Below, piece by piece: positions 11,417-23,221 of a stretch of DNA of 64,000 bases. This stretch comes from Dastarcus helophoroides (Eukaryota > Arthropoda > Insecta > Coleoptera > Bothrideridae), in contig CM053330.1 in assembly GCA_028583605.1 (NCBI GenBank), positions 29,338,598 through 29,402,597 of the forward strand, read 5' to 3'. Position 1 is the first letter of the stretch. Each line of letters begins with the position of its first letter. Position numbers and translations under genes: made by a program. Under the pieces are notes generated by a model that was given only the letters and a program-made list of their open reading frames with translations, was not told the DNA's origin and did not search any database.

Positions 11417-13993
11417 ATGGGGTATATTTGCTGATGAATTATTTTTAGAAATAATTTCAGAACATGACTCATAAGACTTATAGTATGATGATCATTGCAG
11501 TTCTTTGCCTTTGCATTTTTAGGGATCGGGATAAATGTCGACCTTAACCAATCAGATGGAATATCCAATATTTTGTTAAATAATTCAACCAATAGGTTTA
11601 TCGTTTTTCCTCCCAGAATTTTCAGTATCTCAGTTGGTATTTTATCCGAACCTGTTGCTTTTCAGTTCTTTGCTGTATTGATGGTTTTCACCACTTCATC
11701 TCTGGTAATTGGTGGTCCACTTATATCTTCATGCATCCCGTTATCTATGTCTCGTTCATCTTCAAATAATTCTTTGATGTGTTCCTGCCATCCCCTTAAT
11801 TTCTCTTTTATTTGAAAGTTTGCGCTCCCATTCTTGTCTGTTATCACATTTACACCATTCTGTTTGTGCCCTCTCATGTCTTTAATTTTTTGCACAGATT
11901 GAAGTTGTCGTGCCTCCTTTCGTATTCTTCAGTTTCTGAGCATTCATGAGCGAAGTACTTAATCTTTGCTTGTTTAATTTTTCTTCTAATCTCCAAGTGA
12001 ATTTCCTTGTATTTGTTTTCTTGTCCTCGAATTTTGTGTTGTCTTCTACTTTTCATAAGCTTCAGGATTTCTTCGGTCATCCAGAACTTCTTTTTCACTT
12101 GTTTGTCTGGCTTTAGTTTAGTCTTCCTGGCATTTTTCATACTTTTAGTAAATAGTTTCTATTGTTATTCTGTGGAGTCTATTTTTGTCGGTCCATTATC
12201 TACAGATTCTTCTATCGCTCTGGACACCTCATCTCTAACTGTTTTCTGATTCAGTTTATTTAGATCCGGTTTTTTATAGGTGTTTTTTGCATTGATTTTC
12301 TTGAGTCGGCATGCAATCCTAACCAGTAGAAGGACATGGTCAGAGGGGACGTCGGAAGCCGAGGTATGTTTTCACCGATATGACAGAATTTCTGTGTCAC
12401 TTGTTAATGGTAATGAAGTCTATTTGATTTCGAACAATATGACCTGGTGCGTCACAAGGTGCTTTCCACGTATAAAGGCGACATTTGGGTATTTTGAAAT
12501 AAGTGTTCGTAATGACCAACTCATACTCCAGGCAGTACTGTACAAATTTCTCTTCTTTTTCATTTTTAACACCCAGTCCATGATTTCCCACAATATCTTC
12601 CTCTTTGCCACATCCAACTTTGGCATTAAAGTCGTCCATTAGTATAGTCATTGCCTTACTTTTCAGTTTGTTTAACACAGTGCTAAAGTCTGAGTAGGAT
12701 TGTTCTATATCATCTTCACTACTTGTAGACGTAAGGGTATAGACTTGTATGAGGTTAATTGTTGTAAGCTTAGCCTGAACCTGTAACATAATGCTTCGGT
12801 CTGATACCGGGTGACGGTGATTGTCGAGCGATCTATCTTCCTTGTGACGATAAATCCCACTCCATCAGAGTGCTTTGTACAGTATTCTCCAGCATAGTAC
12901 ACAACATGCTCATCTAACACCAATCGTCCTGTTTGAGGCTATAGCATGTCGCTAATTCCTAGTATCGATATATTCAGTCGGACCATTTCTTTAATGACGT
13001 TATCAAGTTTTCCGCTCTCATACATACTTCTCACATTCCAAGTTCCAATACTCTTACTATTGAATTTTCCAATATTGACTCTGGCTGACCGGGAGATTCT
13101 TTGCTCTTCGGCACCATCTAAAGGACCCCGTTCTCAGGGCCTTTATCTGAGTTTTTAGCCATCATCATGATTTTACTAGGGGTACTTCAAGAGTCTTTAA
13201 TACGGTGGTTCCTGATTTCCTTCCGCATATCCATGCTGTTTACTATTTATTAGTTTATCCGCGTTTCAGATTGATTTCTCGATCTGAGTGCAAGAAGGTA
13301 CTCTTGCTCTTATTAGCTCATTCACTCGCAGCTGTTGCCTAATAAGAAGCGACTGCTTTTTTCGGCAGATATTTGGTCGACAGCGACAGAACCTTGTTAG
13401 TTGTTCAGCAGAGTACACTGCGTGCAGGTAAGGTTGTCATTTTGAGTTAGTATATTTCGTGCCCTAGCCTCTTGCACAAAAAAGAGCATAAAACAACATT
13501 TTTCGATTGTATGCAAAAAATGTTGACTATAAATGACTATAAACTGGAAATGTCGAGAAGAAATTTTAAAATGTACAAAAAGAAAATGTTTTTTCACATT
13601 TCAATTATTTAAACATCGCAAATACCAAATTAAAGCCAGAATTTCGAGTTTAAAACTTAAATTTTATTAAAATAAAAGGAAGGAATTCGTAAAAATGCAA
13701 AATGTGCACTGATCACTTACAAAAATTTGGATACAATATGTCAGCTCTCAACGTGTTTGTTTTGACAAGTTTAAACACAATCTGTGTGAATTATTTATTA
13801 CATTAAAATTGCCTATTCGTTAATGCCCATTATTGCTATTTTAGAGACTAGATTTTAAAAAATTCTCTTATAGTGCCCACCTTTGTATTACGGAAAACTT
13901 CTGTATAAAATTTCATGCCCCTAGGCCTACCCTTTTAGGCTGTACGTTGTCTGTTAGTCAGGCTGAGAGATTTATTAAATAGATATTTAATAT

Positions 13994-14336
13994 TGTTGCA
14001 CGTTATCGGTTCTAATGATTAACACTTGGTGAGATGTTATCATTTTATTTCTAAACTGAGCTCGGAACACTACAATTGTAATTTACTAACACTGTTTAAT
14101 CAACTAACTTATTCATTGACTTCTAACTAACCCACTGACTGACAGAGGGAAAGCCGACCGGACCCCCTATATATAGATTCCGTTTCGGATTCTAGAAGGA
14201 TCCAGCAGATAAGACTTATCGTTTACCGAAATTTCTGGAGCACTAATCTGCCGTTTGATTCATTATCGCAGCTGCTTCCCATTTTGAAATTTTCTGGAAA
14301 ATTCCTAACTACATTTTATAATTACATTTCGTTACA
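13994..14336 (-). mobile_element. Solo LTR, Ty3-type (second copy)
   Basis: 343-bp minus-strand copy of the LTR at 3919-4263 (on the plus strand it begins TGTTGCACG and ends ATTTCGTTACA). The target duplication ATAT lies at 13990-13993 and 14337-14340. The TATA-like CTATATATAG region near 14170 is retained. Confidence 0.8.
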
Positions 14337-14339
14337 ATA

Positions 14340-15200
14340 TCTTGAACAAAGCCCACGAAAAGTAAGTTGCAATACTGTCAAAATATGCAGATTAAATAAA
14401 AAAACTGCTTAATTTCTACAAAAATTTTCCTCCAAAATTTGAATTAAAAAAAATGTTTAGAACAAAGTTTTCGATCTTGTTCCAAGCTAGTTCAGCATCG
14501 TCATTTTAAAATTAAATCCAAAATCTCCAGTTCAAAAAATTACAAATAATTTGAAACCTAAAAAATTATTTTCTTCAAATCAAAAATTAGAGTTACAATT
14601 AAAGAATTAGGTGAGGATTTAAAATTTGATGTTAAATATTTGCGAAATTTCAAGCATTTTAAAGCTAAAAGAGCACAATTATGAGAAATGTTTTTGAATA
14701 ACTTTAGTTTTTTTAAAATTAAAATTTTTTTTATTCCACGTTTTAAATTTTAACGCAAAACTTTTAACGATATATTTCTACAGAAAAATCAAGACAGAAA
14801 AAGTTGAAATAAAAAAAAAAATCTGAAATATTTCTGGTTTGAGATTTTGTTTAGACATCGAATGTGTACGAAATATGAAACACTGGAGTTTTTCATATGT
14901 AGATACATTGAAACTTAATTCCATATTAATTTTAAATGGCAGTTTTATTCCCTTTTTACCCTATTAAAAGAGAGATTTCCGAAAAATCTTTATTGCTTAC
15001 GTACATGATGAAAGAAACTTTTACCAAACGTGTTTCTGATCTTTAGCAGTTATGGCTCTGCGAAGATGATATGGCTACTCAGTAGTCAGTAAATCAAAGT
15101 TTCTCTCTTTATTATATGAGTATAGGCACTTTATTTTTCAATAAATCAGGGAACAATTTACTTTTAGGATAAATAATTTTATTGATATTGTCTTAAATAT
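14340..15200. other. AT-rich intergenic DNA
   Basis: No gene seen. It is mainly AT-rich spacer downstream of gene 2. A TTTATT at 15178-15183 gives AATAAA on the minus strand, about 30 bp after the gene 2 stop codon, a likely poly(A) signal. Confidence 0.5.
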
Positions 15201-15213
15201 TTCATTCATAAGT

Positions 15214-18200
15214 CTACTCTAGAAACAATTCTGTCGTAGGTATATTTTGTAAGAATGCATTCACGATCATAGATACAACAAAAACGTAATCATCCCCATG
15301 TTCCGCCTGCACCTCATCAAAAATTTCCCTTGGGTATTTCAAAAACTTATCGTTAATCTCTTTTGGAAGTCCCTCGAAGTTCCAGCTAATGTGCTGCATT
15401 TCAAAAAATTGTTTACAGTCGGTTACCTTCAAATATTCTTCTCCTCTCTTTTTAAATCGATCCAATTGGCAAGTTGTGTGGATAGTGAGATGTTCTAAAA
15501 CAAATTAAATTGTGAATTTTTGCAATGGTGGATTAAGTATAATATTTACTTAATTTGTGATCACAACGCCCACTTGCTTTGACTTTTTCACCCATTATTT
15601 CCCCTTCAAGGGCATATTCACCCATAAAACGATAATTTGGTATATCCAATACCATTTTGAAGGCATTTTTCTTTAAGTCAAACCTAAAATAGAGGACGTT
15701 TAAAGCACCTTATTCGCAGTTTTAATATTCGAGGAGAAAATAATAGTCACCACTTTCTATATTACTGAATAAGTATATGGTTATTCGCGAATCAAACATA
15801 ATCTCCTAAATAATAGGTCCATAGAAATCGATCTTTTTCTTTTAAATACTTACTACTTGAGTTGTACTTATTATTTTTTATAATTTATAATGTAGAGGAA
15901 GACTGAAGAGAAGATAATCCTCAACAAATACAACGAACGAAATTTTGAACAAAACTGCACCAGTTATGAAAAACAATCAAAATTTTCTATTTAAAGTCGA
16001 AATTTTGCTGTTAGGGTCGATATGTTAAAGCAAAAGTCAAAATGTAGCCATTAAAGTCGAAAAAACTTAAGAACTGAAAAGTATGTGTTTGTAAAATTTG
16101 CGTTCTAATTCGAAAACTCTAGCAAGATAGTCAGTTAAACATAAATTTTAGAAATTTCGAATAAAGATTATTTTCTAGAAATTTCTACTCTACGATGAAA
16201 TTTCCCAATTTAAAGTTGTAATTTCAAAAAAATATTTTGAAATTTTAGTTCAAGTAAATCTCCTTTCAGAAATTTCAATTTTTTTTTCAAAAGTTTAATT
16301 ATAATACCGAAATTTCGACTTTATACCTAAAATTTTAACTTAGTTTTCAGTTTAAAGTTAAAATCTGAAGATTAAAATTAAAATGTGTTTAAATTCTGTA
16401 AAAAAATCAAAATTTTTGAGATAAAATTTTTCTCCGAAGTAGTTTTGGGTTTCAATTCAGAATTAGGCGTTTGGAAACGAAATTTCGAAACAAGGTTCAC
16501 AGTATCTAAAACATCTCGAGTTAAAAATAGAAATGTGGGATTTGAACTTAAAATTTAAGCGTTTCTAAAAAGATTTTTCTTGAAATTTCAAGCTTAAAGT
16601 CTAACTGCCAAGCTGAAAAAACTTTTAGTTGAACTGAAAGTTGCAATTTAAAAAACAAAATTGGAATTTCGAATTTACAACTATAACTTCGGCATGGAAG
16701 TATAAATACTGAGAAAAATGGTAAATTGAGTCGAAATTTTAAATTCAAACTTGAATATTAGGGAATATTTGAGTTTAATATTAAAATGTTTGGCTAAAAT
16801 TTTCAATGTAGTAAAACATATACGTGTTCAGGGCACTACAATCTAGTTTCGATTAATTCTCCTAATTTTAGAAATAAAGCTCAATTAGGTACACTATTTA
16901 TGATTAGGGTCTTGTAAATTCGTAAATTTCAAATGTATTCGTATAATTTCATGTTTTTTCCAATTCATATATTCAGGTTCCTTATCCGCGGCGTCTTTAA
17001 ATCGTAATCCCCTCAAATAATGAGCTTTGGCTAGTTTAATTTTCGCAATCTGTATTTTCTGATATTTTACTCGTACCGGATATGGAACATAACCCTTGCG
17101 AATAAGAAGCTGTGACTAGTTAAAACTAAGCGTTACTGCTTCAAAATTTGCACTACAAATATTCCCATAACATTTTTTGTTTTCTAAAGTAATCAAATTC
17201 TTACACTATTTCCTTTAAGTCACCATTGGATTGCCCATAAATATCGGCATCCTTGTAACAGGTTCTGGCCTTAACATTTTTTTTCTCAATAGATACGTTA
17301 AACTTCGGAACATTCATGGGGTCGATAGCAGGCACGTTTAAATTAGGAATACCTAAAAAAAATTTCATATTTCGCTGCTTCAAGGGATTTTCTTTCTATT
17401 TTAATTCTATTTGAAATTAGGAAAATTCCCAAACCTTTTTCCTAAATTGATAGATATTTTTAAACTTACAATCTTGAGTTGGCAGACGTAACTGCCAATT
17501 TTGTAGCTTACATTTACAACTTTGATAATGCTTTGAAAGAAAATACTTTAAAGTACATAAAGGCTCAATTTAAATTCCCTTGATTTTTTAATTTAACGTT
17601 TTAATTCTCTTTTATTCTGTTTGCATTGCGTATGCATTGATATTTTATATTTTTGATATGTACTTTAAAATGAGCAATGCATTAAAAGAACTGTTGCAAT
17701 AAAAAAATTGCTAATATTTAAATAACATAATAATAATACTGAGGGGTTGCTAGTCCCCCATCGGGCGCCTCCCCAGATGGCGGATAGGGGAACGCCTTCC
17801 AGATATGGATGGCACCGGGGAAATAAAATACCCGGGGTGGACCAAAACTAGCAAGTAGCGTCTGATTCTAAAAGGGCAGCTACAAGGAGCGTCTGTTCTT
17901 CACGTAGAAGCGGCTGAAAAAAAACCTGGCGGTAGGTAGAAAACGCAAATCCATTGAAAAATGGAGAGGAGAAACCCAAATAGGCCTCGGAAACCGACGC
18001 TGCCCGAGGATCGTCGGGGCATCTCTGGAGCCATCGCTGGAGGTGACAGTATGCGGGACGATGGTGGCCCTTCGTTGATCAGGCGGACGAGGGCCAATCA
18101 AACTGTTACAGCCGAAAACGTCAACATATCAGCTGAGAATGCTTTGCAGGGAAATATTCCGGCAACCACCAAAGCAGGTCTCACAAGACATCGAATGGCT

Positions 18201-21200
18201 TGGACCGATGAGATGAACCAACACGTCATGCGCTGCTATTTTATCGCAACAAAACTGGAAACCATTAGAGCAGGATTTCGACCACAAATGCATAATCTGC
18301 TTATAAAGAAATATCCACATCTAAGACACGTTACTGAACAAAGACTGATGGACCAAAAGAGGGTAATAACAACCAATAATAGATTACCACCAAATCAAAT
18401 TCAAAAGATTAAGGAAGAAATTATAACATCGATAAATCTAGTACCAGGTGAAGAATAGGCACAAGCGTTAATGCCCCCACGATGCATATTCAACAATTGA
18501 ACATCACAGAATTACCATCCCCAACAATGCCACAGCAGAACGTAACAACGCAAGCAAATGCGAAATACGGAAGAGTCAGTTAAAGATGAACTAAGTAAAC
18601 AGATCACACGATGGGAACAAATCGACCCAAGAAAAAGACCAAGACTTCCTCGACTAAGATGCAATAAAAACACATACAAGACAATACAATCTCTCAACAA
18701 AGTTATAACAACATATATAGCTACTAACTGTGCTTACTCATTAGAAAAACTACACACCATTGTATACAGTGCGGCATATACAACGTTAGCTCTAAACAAC
18801 CAAAAGGAAAATTTCCAAAGAAACAACACACCGAAAATTCCTAACTGGCAAAAGAGACTAGAAAAGAAAATAAATACCCTTTGACAAGATATAGGACGAC
18901 TCACCCAATATATCAATGGAAACAGATCTAATAAATTAATAAAAAGAGTTAAAAAGCTTAGCATACCCAACAACCAAAACACTCCAGAAATTGAGCTGGA
19001 CAACCTAAAACAAAAACTAGCGGTCTACAGTACAAGGCTAAGAAGGTACAAGGAAACAAACGGCAGAAAACAACAAAACAATATCTTTCGAAATAATGAG
19101 AAAAGTTTCTACAATAACATCACATCAACGAAAAAGGGAACAATCATACCACCCAGCAAAGAAGAAGTATCAATGTTCTGGAGCAACATATGGAGTAACC
19201 CTGTAAACCATAATAAAACAGCAAAATGGATTCAAGACGAGCAGAAACACTTCGCACATATTCAAGTAGCCCAAGACAGAACAATTACAATAGCAGAACT
19301 AGAAAAAGCCATAAAGAAAACACACGGATGAAAAGCACCAGGAATAGATGGCATTCAAAATTTTTGGTACAAACAATTAACTTCAATACATAGACCACTT
19401 GCACAAGCCATAAATGATATTTTAAATAATCCTGAAAAAACACCGGAATTTCTAACTGAAGGTCTCACCTATATAAAGCCAAAATGTCAGAATACTCGAA
19501 ACCCAGCAAACTACCGCCCAATTACATGTTTATCGACATTATATAAGATAATCACCTCGATAATCACGAAAAAATTGGACACACATTTACACACAAACAA
19601 CATGCTGACAGAAGAACAAAAAGGATGTAGAAAGAAAACTCAAGACTGCAAAGAACAACTTGTAATCGATACTGTAATAATGAAACAAGCAGAAAAACAT
19701 CAGCGAAATCTATATACTTGCTACATAGACTACCAAAAAGCTTTTGACTCCGTCCCCCATAGCTGGCTGAAACAGATTGTAGAAATATATAAAGTTCCAA
19801 AGACACTAAGTACATTCTTAGGACACCTAATGAAATCGTGGAAAACGACTATACACTTAACACGGGAAACGAAGACACAAGCGTACACACTGACCACATA
19901 TCAATAAAGAGGGGTATTTTTCAAGGTGATTCTTTAAGCGCCCTTTGGTTCTGTGCAGCCCTAAATCCACTATCGAGGTCACTTAATCAGACGACATACG
20001 GCTTTCATTTAAAAAATAGATCAAGAATACAGCACACAGTAAGTCACCTCATGTATATGGATGATATTAAAATATATGGTTCAACAGCCACTCAAATCAA
20101 ATACCTGATTAAAACAACCGAAGATGTCAGTAAAGACCTGAGCATGCAGTTTGGGATAGATAAATGCAAAGTCCTCAGAATCTAAAAGGGAATATGGGCT
20201 GAAACTCAAAAAATAGAAACAATGAACAACGAATTTATAGAGATGATGGAGGAACACGAAACATACAAATATCTGGGATTTCACCAAAACGCCAGACTGG
20301 ACCACAAACAAATAAAAATACAAATAATTCAAAACTATAAAAAACGAATATCGAATATCCTAAACTCGAAACTAAATTCGAAAAATATTATAAAAGCCAT
20401 CAATACCTATGCAATACCACTTTTGACATATTCATTTGGAATCATCAAATGGACAACCACAGATACTGAGGACATAAACAGAATAAATCGTACCCAACTA
20501 TCACAACATAGAATGCACCATCCAAAAGCATGTATAGAAAGAATCACATTGCCAAGGCATCAAGGAGGAAGAGGGCTAATAGACGTTACCGAGCTGCATC
20601 AAAACCAAATTAAACAACTCAGAGCATACTTTCTGTCGAAAGAAGAGAGTCCACTGCATAAAGCGATAATCAAAGCAGACAAGCAGAATACCCCCCTAAA
20701 TCTGAACCAAATGTCAACACAACAACCCGACGAAAACAACAGAAATGAAGCCATTAACAAACAAGAAAAACTACTGCAATGGTCCCGGAAAGCTCTGCAC
20801 GGTCGTCACTACCAAATCGTGCAACAACCTCATATCAGCAAAGAACATTCATACGCATGGCTGACTTCTGGACAACTACACCCTGAAACAGAAGGATTCG
20901 CGTTGGCGATACAGGACCACGTAATAGCGACAAAAAACTATCGCAAGTATATATTAAAGGAACCAGAACATGCAGTCGTATCTCTGTAGGAAATGCCAAA
21001 TGTATCCTGAAACCATTGAACATATCGTAAGCGGATGCAGATTGCAAGCACAGACTATACAGACAGGCACAGTACAGCAGCCAAAATTCTCCACCAGGAA
21101 ATAGCTCTGAAGCACAACTTAGTTACAGAAAAGCAGCCATACTTCAAATATTTCCCGCAACAACTGTTGGAAAATACAGAAGCAAAACTGTATTGGGGCG

Positions 21201-21664
21201 TAACGCTGCAAACTGACAGGACAATGGCACACAATAGACCTGACATCACATACATGATAAAGAAGGAACAAACAACATCCCTTATCGACTTTGCCATACC
21301 ATTAGACAACAACATTCAACAAAAAGAACAAGAGAAAATAGAAAAATACACACCGTTGGCAATTGAAGTCAAAGAGCTATGGAAGCAATGCCATGTCAAA
21401 ATCGTACCGATGATCCTGTCTCCAACAGGAATAACACCATTATCATTTGTGCGGAACCTGGAGAAGTTTCTCCAGACATCTAGTTAAATGTCTCAAAAAC
21501 AATACACATAAATTTACAGAAAGCCGTCATACTGAAAACGTGCACCATTGTTCGTAAATTCCTGAATCCACCTGTCTAAAAAACAAACAATAGACCTTTT
21601 TGTTTGCTTGGTTAACAAACCCGCAAGGTGAAGTGGATGGACTAGCCACAGCTGAGAATAAACC

Positions 21665-21732
<68 letters not shown>

Positions 21733-22223
21733 CGTTTTTAATTACATAGTACTTAAAATATTAAGTTAATTTCTAAAACTAAAAAACATGACAATGAGAT
21801 TTCTCTGAAAAGCTTTTAACATTGCTGTAATAAATTTAGGAAATATTCTATTTCAGATCCAGTCGAGTTTTATACCAATTTTCTACCAAATTTCTCAGAT
21901 TTGATTTAACCTTTTCAGACGAAATCAAATCATGTTAATTGAAAGTAAAAAGAAATCATATCGATAGCAAGAAGAGCAAAATTCTACTTGCAAACAAATA
22001 AAAATTGTCATACCGTTTTTCATGTACCTCAGTCCATTATGAACAGATTCCTTTATACACGCCACATCATCTTCTTTACATTTTTTAAAAAACCCAGCTG
22101 AAAAATAATATTTTCCTTGAATGGTTGCTTGACAGATGAAAATTACATACGTAGTTCAGCTGCAAAAATCCCACAATAACTAACTAAACACAAGAGCAAA
22201 AAGATGCGCAAAATTATCTTCAT
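15214..22223 (-). CDS. Takeout/JHBP-like gene 2 (complete)
   Basis: Five exons: 22151-22223, 22014-22097, 17205-17352, 15550-15683 and 15214-15494 (73, 84, 148, 134, 281 nt), 239 residues, no stop. Residues 1-22 form a signal peptide starting MKIILRIFLLLCLV. The family cysteine pair lies in FFKKCKEDDVACIKES. Exon 3 carries IPNLNVPAIDPMNVPKF, exon 4 has GEIMGEKVKASGRCDHKL, and exon 5 ends NIPTTELFLE. Known takeout/JHBP proteins fold as a long lipid-binding barrel and are secreted; ligand is unknown here. Exon 3 uses a GTAAGA donor, better than the GTACGA of its paralogues. Intron 2 (4.66 kb) holds a Dong-like LINE in the opposite orientation. Family is sure; function inferred. Confidence 0.92.
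17739..21664 (+). mobile_element. Dong/R4-clade LINE at TAA repeats, broken
   Basis: About 3.9-kb element starting GAGGGGTTGCTAGTCCCC and followed by (TAA)n, with ATAATAATA also at its 5' side. This is the target preference known for Dong elements. The single ORF starts near 17961. Its N-terminus includes a WTDEMNQHVMRCYF segment (18201 on). RT spans about 19330-20185 (KAPGIDGI, CYIDYQKAFDSVPHSWL, KRGIFQGDSL, YMDDIKIYGS). A C-terminal finger CRKCQMYPETIEHIVSGC (CX2CX7HX4C) and RLE-type endonuclease region follow (to 21487). In-frame stops at 18458, 18884, 19331 and 20185, and frame changes near 19890, 20945 and 21045, make it inactive. It lies antisense in intron 2 of takeout-like gene 2. Confidence 0.88.
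21665..21730. repeat. (TAA)n microsatellite
   Basis: About 22 uninterrupted TAA units directly after the LINE 3' UTR (GCTGAGAATAAACCAA). It is probably both tail and target of the Dong-like element. Confidence 0.95.
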
Positions 22224-22254
22224 TTTGAAACTTACTATCGTGAATCATACAATA

Positions 22255-22263
22255 CCTTTTATA
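22255..22263 (-). promoter_or_regulatory. TATA box of takeout-like gene 2
   Basis: TATAAAAGG on the minus strand, 32 bp before the gene 2 ATG. Confidence 0.7.
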
Positions 22264-22349
22264 GACAAATATTGCTAATAATGATGGTAGGTAAGCATTT
22301 TTAATTAGAAATAAGGACTATATGTTTTATGTGAAAATTGACAAAAATA

Positions 22350-22395
22350 CTATTTATTAAAATCATTAAAGTTGATAATTAGACAGTAATAATTA
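22350..22395 (-). promoter_or_regulatory. Conserved upstream block, gene 2
   Basis: CTATTTATTA..ATCATTAAAGTTGATAATTAGACAGTA (plus-strand reading, shown in part), about 130 bp before the ATG, matching genes 1, 3 and 4. Between genes 1 and 2 the similarity continues outward into AATAATTATTTTTCT. Confidence 0.45.
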
Positions 22396-22740
22396 TTTTT
22401 CTAGATATATTTCATGCAACTGTAATTATATTCTTATACCTGATTCTTTAACGCTTTTAAAATATCTATTTTTTTTATTATCCTTTGTCCTAGCCCTATA
22501 TCAGTGTAAAACGACATTGTCTTTTGGATGGACGCTTTTAAATCTAATAAATTATATTTCAGTTTATGTTATTTGAATAAATAATAGTTACAAACTTTTT
22601 CAAAAATCAACTTTCATTGTAAAAATCATACCTTATTGACACTCTCGTGGAGTTGCCAACTCTGTGATAGAGTAAAACTGTATAAGATCGAAAAAGAAAA
22701 CTATAACTCTTTAAAACAAAAACCATTTACATTTTTGAAG

Positions 22741-22820
22741 TGAAAACTTCTTTAGGTGCGTTAGACAATTTTAGAAAAGGTGAAAACTTCTTTAGGTGCG
22801 TTAGACAATTTTAGAAAAGG
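22741..22820. repeat. Exact 40-bp tandem duplication
   Basis: Two identical 40-bp units starting TGAAAACTTCTTTAGGTGCG at 22741 and 22781. A third copy starts at 22821 but diverges after about 10 nt. No coding role is apparent. Confidence 0.9.
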
Positions 22821-22935
22821 TGAAAACTTATGGTTATGCGTTTTCAGCAAGCTAATTTGCATTAACAATGTGGACTTATGTTACTAGTACCATGTATTTC
22901 TGAATAGGACGTGCAATAGAATTAAAAAACGCGTT

Positions 22936-23014
22936 GACGACAGTGGGATTTGAACCCGCGACTTATCGGACCTATGAAACAGAATAGCCCGCCTTAACCA
23001 CTGAGTCACACGAC
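22936..23014 (-). tRNA. tRNA-like sequence (pseudogene or SINE head)
   Basis: Minus strand has a box A-like TGACTCAGTGG and an exact box B GGTTCAAATCC at normal spacing, with a T-arm CGGG/CCCA core. The acceptor ends do not pair (AGTCGTG against TGTCGTC) and the anticodon stem-loop is irregular (CTAT, 8-nt loop, ATAG). I do not assign an amino acid. It is more likely a tRNA-derived repeat or pseudogene than a working tRNA. Confidence 0.4.
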
Positions 23015-23130
23015 TTTTCACAATAATACGAAATTTAATTACATTTAATTAAGGAGTTTTTACTTCTGACATCAATTGCTTAATTTTTATTTTAAGTCAC
23101 GTTGTGATTTTTAAATATTGGTATGCTTAT

Positions 23131-23174
23131 TCTTCAAACTGGGCCGTAGAAATGTTAAATAAATTGAAACAAAC
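23131..23174 (+). mobile_element. 44-nt LINE-tail insertion with 14-bp target duplication
   Basis: A 44-nt insert (AAACTGGGCCGTAGAAATGT core, ending in an A-rich tail) flanked by perfect ATTGGTATGCTTAT copies at 23117-23130 and 23175-23188. The core matches the reverse complement of sequence near 47080-47110. It is a very short 5'-truncated retroinsertion. Confidence 0.7.
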
Positions 23175-23221
23175 ATTGGTATGCTTATCGGGAAAGAAAG
23201 GGTAAAGGCAGCTTTTCCAGA

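Larger units (their letters stand above)
9748..13200 (-). mobile_element. RTE-type LINE, near full length but broken
   Basis: Read 5' to 3' on the minus strand. An endonuclease part starts near 13160 (12705-12923; 12397-12789, with MTILMDDFNAKVGCG and the substrate-loop region). A linker follows (11874-12140; 11662-11895), then pre-RT (11401-11592, FIPIPKN). RT follows (10850-11062, CFIDLEKAFDRVKHEK, and KGCILSPLLFNLYWEK near 10800). The C-terminus is at 9775-9984 (FGHVIRHPEVCDMQ, GRRGPGRRRTTW). Frameshifts and stops are frequent. Two segments are each present twice in tandem (about 227 and 230 nt). A 65-bp piece of another LINE sits at 11352-11416. It resembles the RTE elements described from Lepidoptera; clade is inferred from motifs. 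Confidence 0.82.

Noticed and set aside
10071..12642. Plus-strand frames opposite the RTE-type LINE
   Set aside because: Antisense to recognised RT and endonuclease segments; no independent similarity.
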